A stretch of DNA of 6,803 bases from Caryophanales bacterium UBA5729 (GTDB taxonomy: Bacteria > Bacillota_I > Bacilli_A > Izemoplasmatales > Hujiaoplasmataceae). Made by a program: the position numbers and the translations under genes. The notes under the pieces are model-generated. The model did no database searches, was not told the DNA's origin, and worked only from the letters and a program-made list of their open reading frames with translations. Numbering within the stretch: the first letter of the stretch is position 1; the number at the start of each line of letters is the position of its first letter. Of the stretch, positions 6,616 to 6,803 are shown in pieces. The stretch lies in contig DIGF01000014.1 in NCBI GenBank assembly GCA_002419505.1, positions 1 to 6,803 on the forward strand, given 5' to 3'.

Positions 6616-6633
6616 TTGCCACTACCTTTTTTT
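6601..6633. terminator. Bidirectional intrinsic terminator between convergent genes
   Basis: AAAAAGGTAGTG (6601-6612) pairs with CACTACCTTTTT (6620-6631) around a 7-base loop. A T-tract at 6627-6633 serves the plus strand. The A-run at 6601-6605 gives a T-tract on the minus strand. The mnmM stop TGA (6613-6615) lies in the loop, and the minus-strand gene stops directly beside the stem (6634-6632). One hairpin therefore ends both genes. Confidence 0.9.
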
Positions 6634-6803
6634 ATTGTTTATCTGTAAAAGTATGATAAGATTCAAGTTTCATGATTTTATAATAAATATTGAAAGGAAA
6701 AAATGTTATCTTCTGGTTAAAAATGATAATTTTACTGTCTCTAACTCGCTTTAATTCCATCAGGTTTTCATAAGTTTCAACGATATAATTATGATTTTCG
6801 TTT
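6632..6803 (-). CDS. C-terminal fragment of an unrecognised protein (cut by window edge)
   Basis: From the right edge the minus strand is open for 56 codons and ends with TAA (6634-6632). It is read in frame from base 6802. Residues include NYIVETYENLMELKRVRDSK, then a hydrophobic-aromatic stretch (IIIFNQKITFFPFNIYYKIM) and a polar end (SYHTFTDKQ). The stop touches the shared bidirectional terminator, as expected for a true convergent gene. I do not recognise the family. The pattern of beta-like strands with charged turns is faintly like the C-terminal part of YcxB-like proteins, but this is not enough to name it. Confidence 0.6.
   Translation of the reverse strand, partial: NENHNYIVETYENLMELKRVRDSKIIIFNQKITFFPFNIYYKIMKLESYHTFTDKQ

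Noticed and set aside
1..6803. CRISPR array, insertion sequence, prophage or defence system
   Set aside because: No spaced direct repeats, no transposase or integrase motifs, and no terminal inverted repeats were seen. All sizeable stretches are housekeeping or membrane genes.

Overview
This AT-rich window uses the standard bacterial code. All tryptophans in the read proteins are TGG, and two genes appear to end in TGA. The gene content points to a low-GC Gram-positive lineage: a T-box-controlled leuS, a ComFA-type competence helicase, a DUF1189-like membrane protein and a YtqA/YtqB (MnmL/MnmM) pair. A Bacillota/Acholeplasma-Izemoplasma-like organism fits. A Mycoplasma using code 4 does not. 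The exact taxon cannot be told from this window.

Left half, all on the minus strand. In transcription order there is a DUF1189-like membrane protein (4105-3305), then an extended -10 promoter and a T-box leader (about 3287-3019), then a complete leucyl-tRNA synthetase gene (2988-565). An intrinsic terminator whose stem contains the leuS stop codon follows. Last comes the N-terminal 162 residues of comFA, which runs off the left edge.

Right half, plus strand. A divergent intergenic region (4106-4255) carries two facing extended -10 promoters that share the same 10-mer. From it runs a tightly overlapping three-gene unit: mnmL/ytqA (radical SAM), a ten-helix EamA/DMT transporter, and mnmM/ytqB (SAM methyltransferase). 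It ends in a hairpin that can work on both strands. Beyond it, the C-terminal 56 codons of an unrecognised convergent minus-strand gene enter from the right edge.

Themes. Two blocks concern translation of the code: charging of tRNA-Leu with tRNA-sensing feedback, and conversion of cmnm5(s2)U to mnm5(s2)U at the tRNA wobble position by MnmL and MnmM. The most notable feature is the transporter gene wedged between mnmL and mnmM with overlaps on both sides. The window holds recognisable families and no clearly undescribed system. The points worth a second look are the operon arrangement, altered motifs in MnmM, details of the T-box, and the acidic repeat tail of the DUF1189-like protein.
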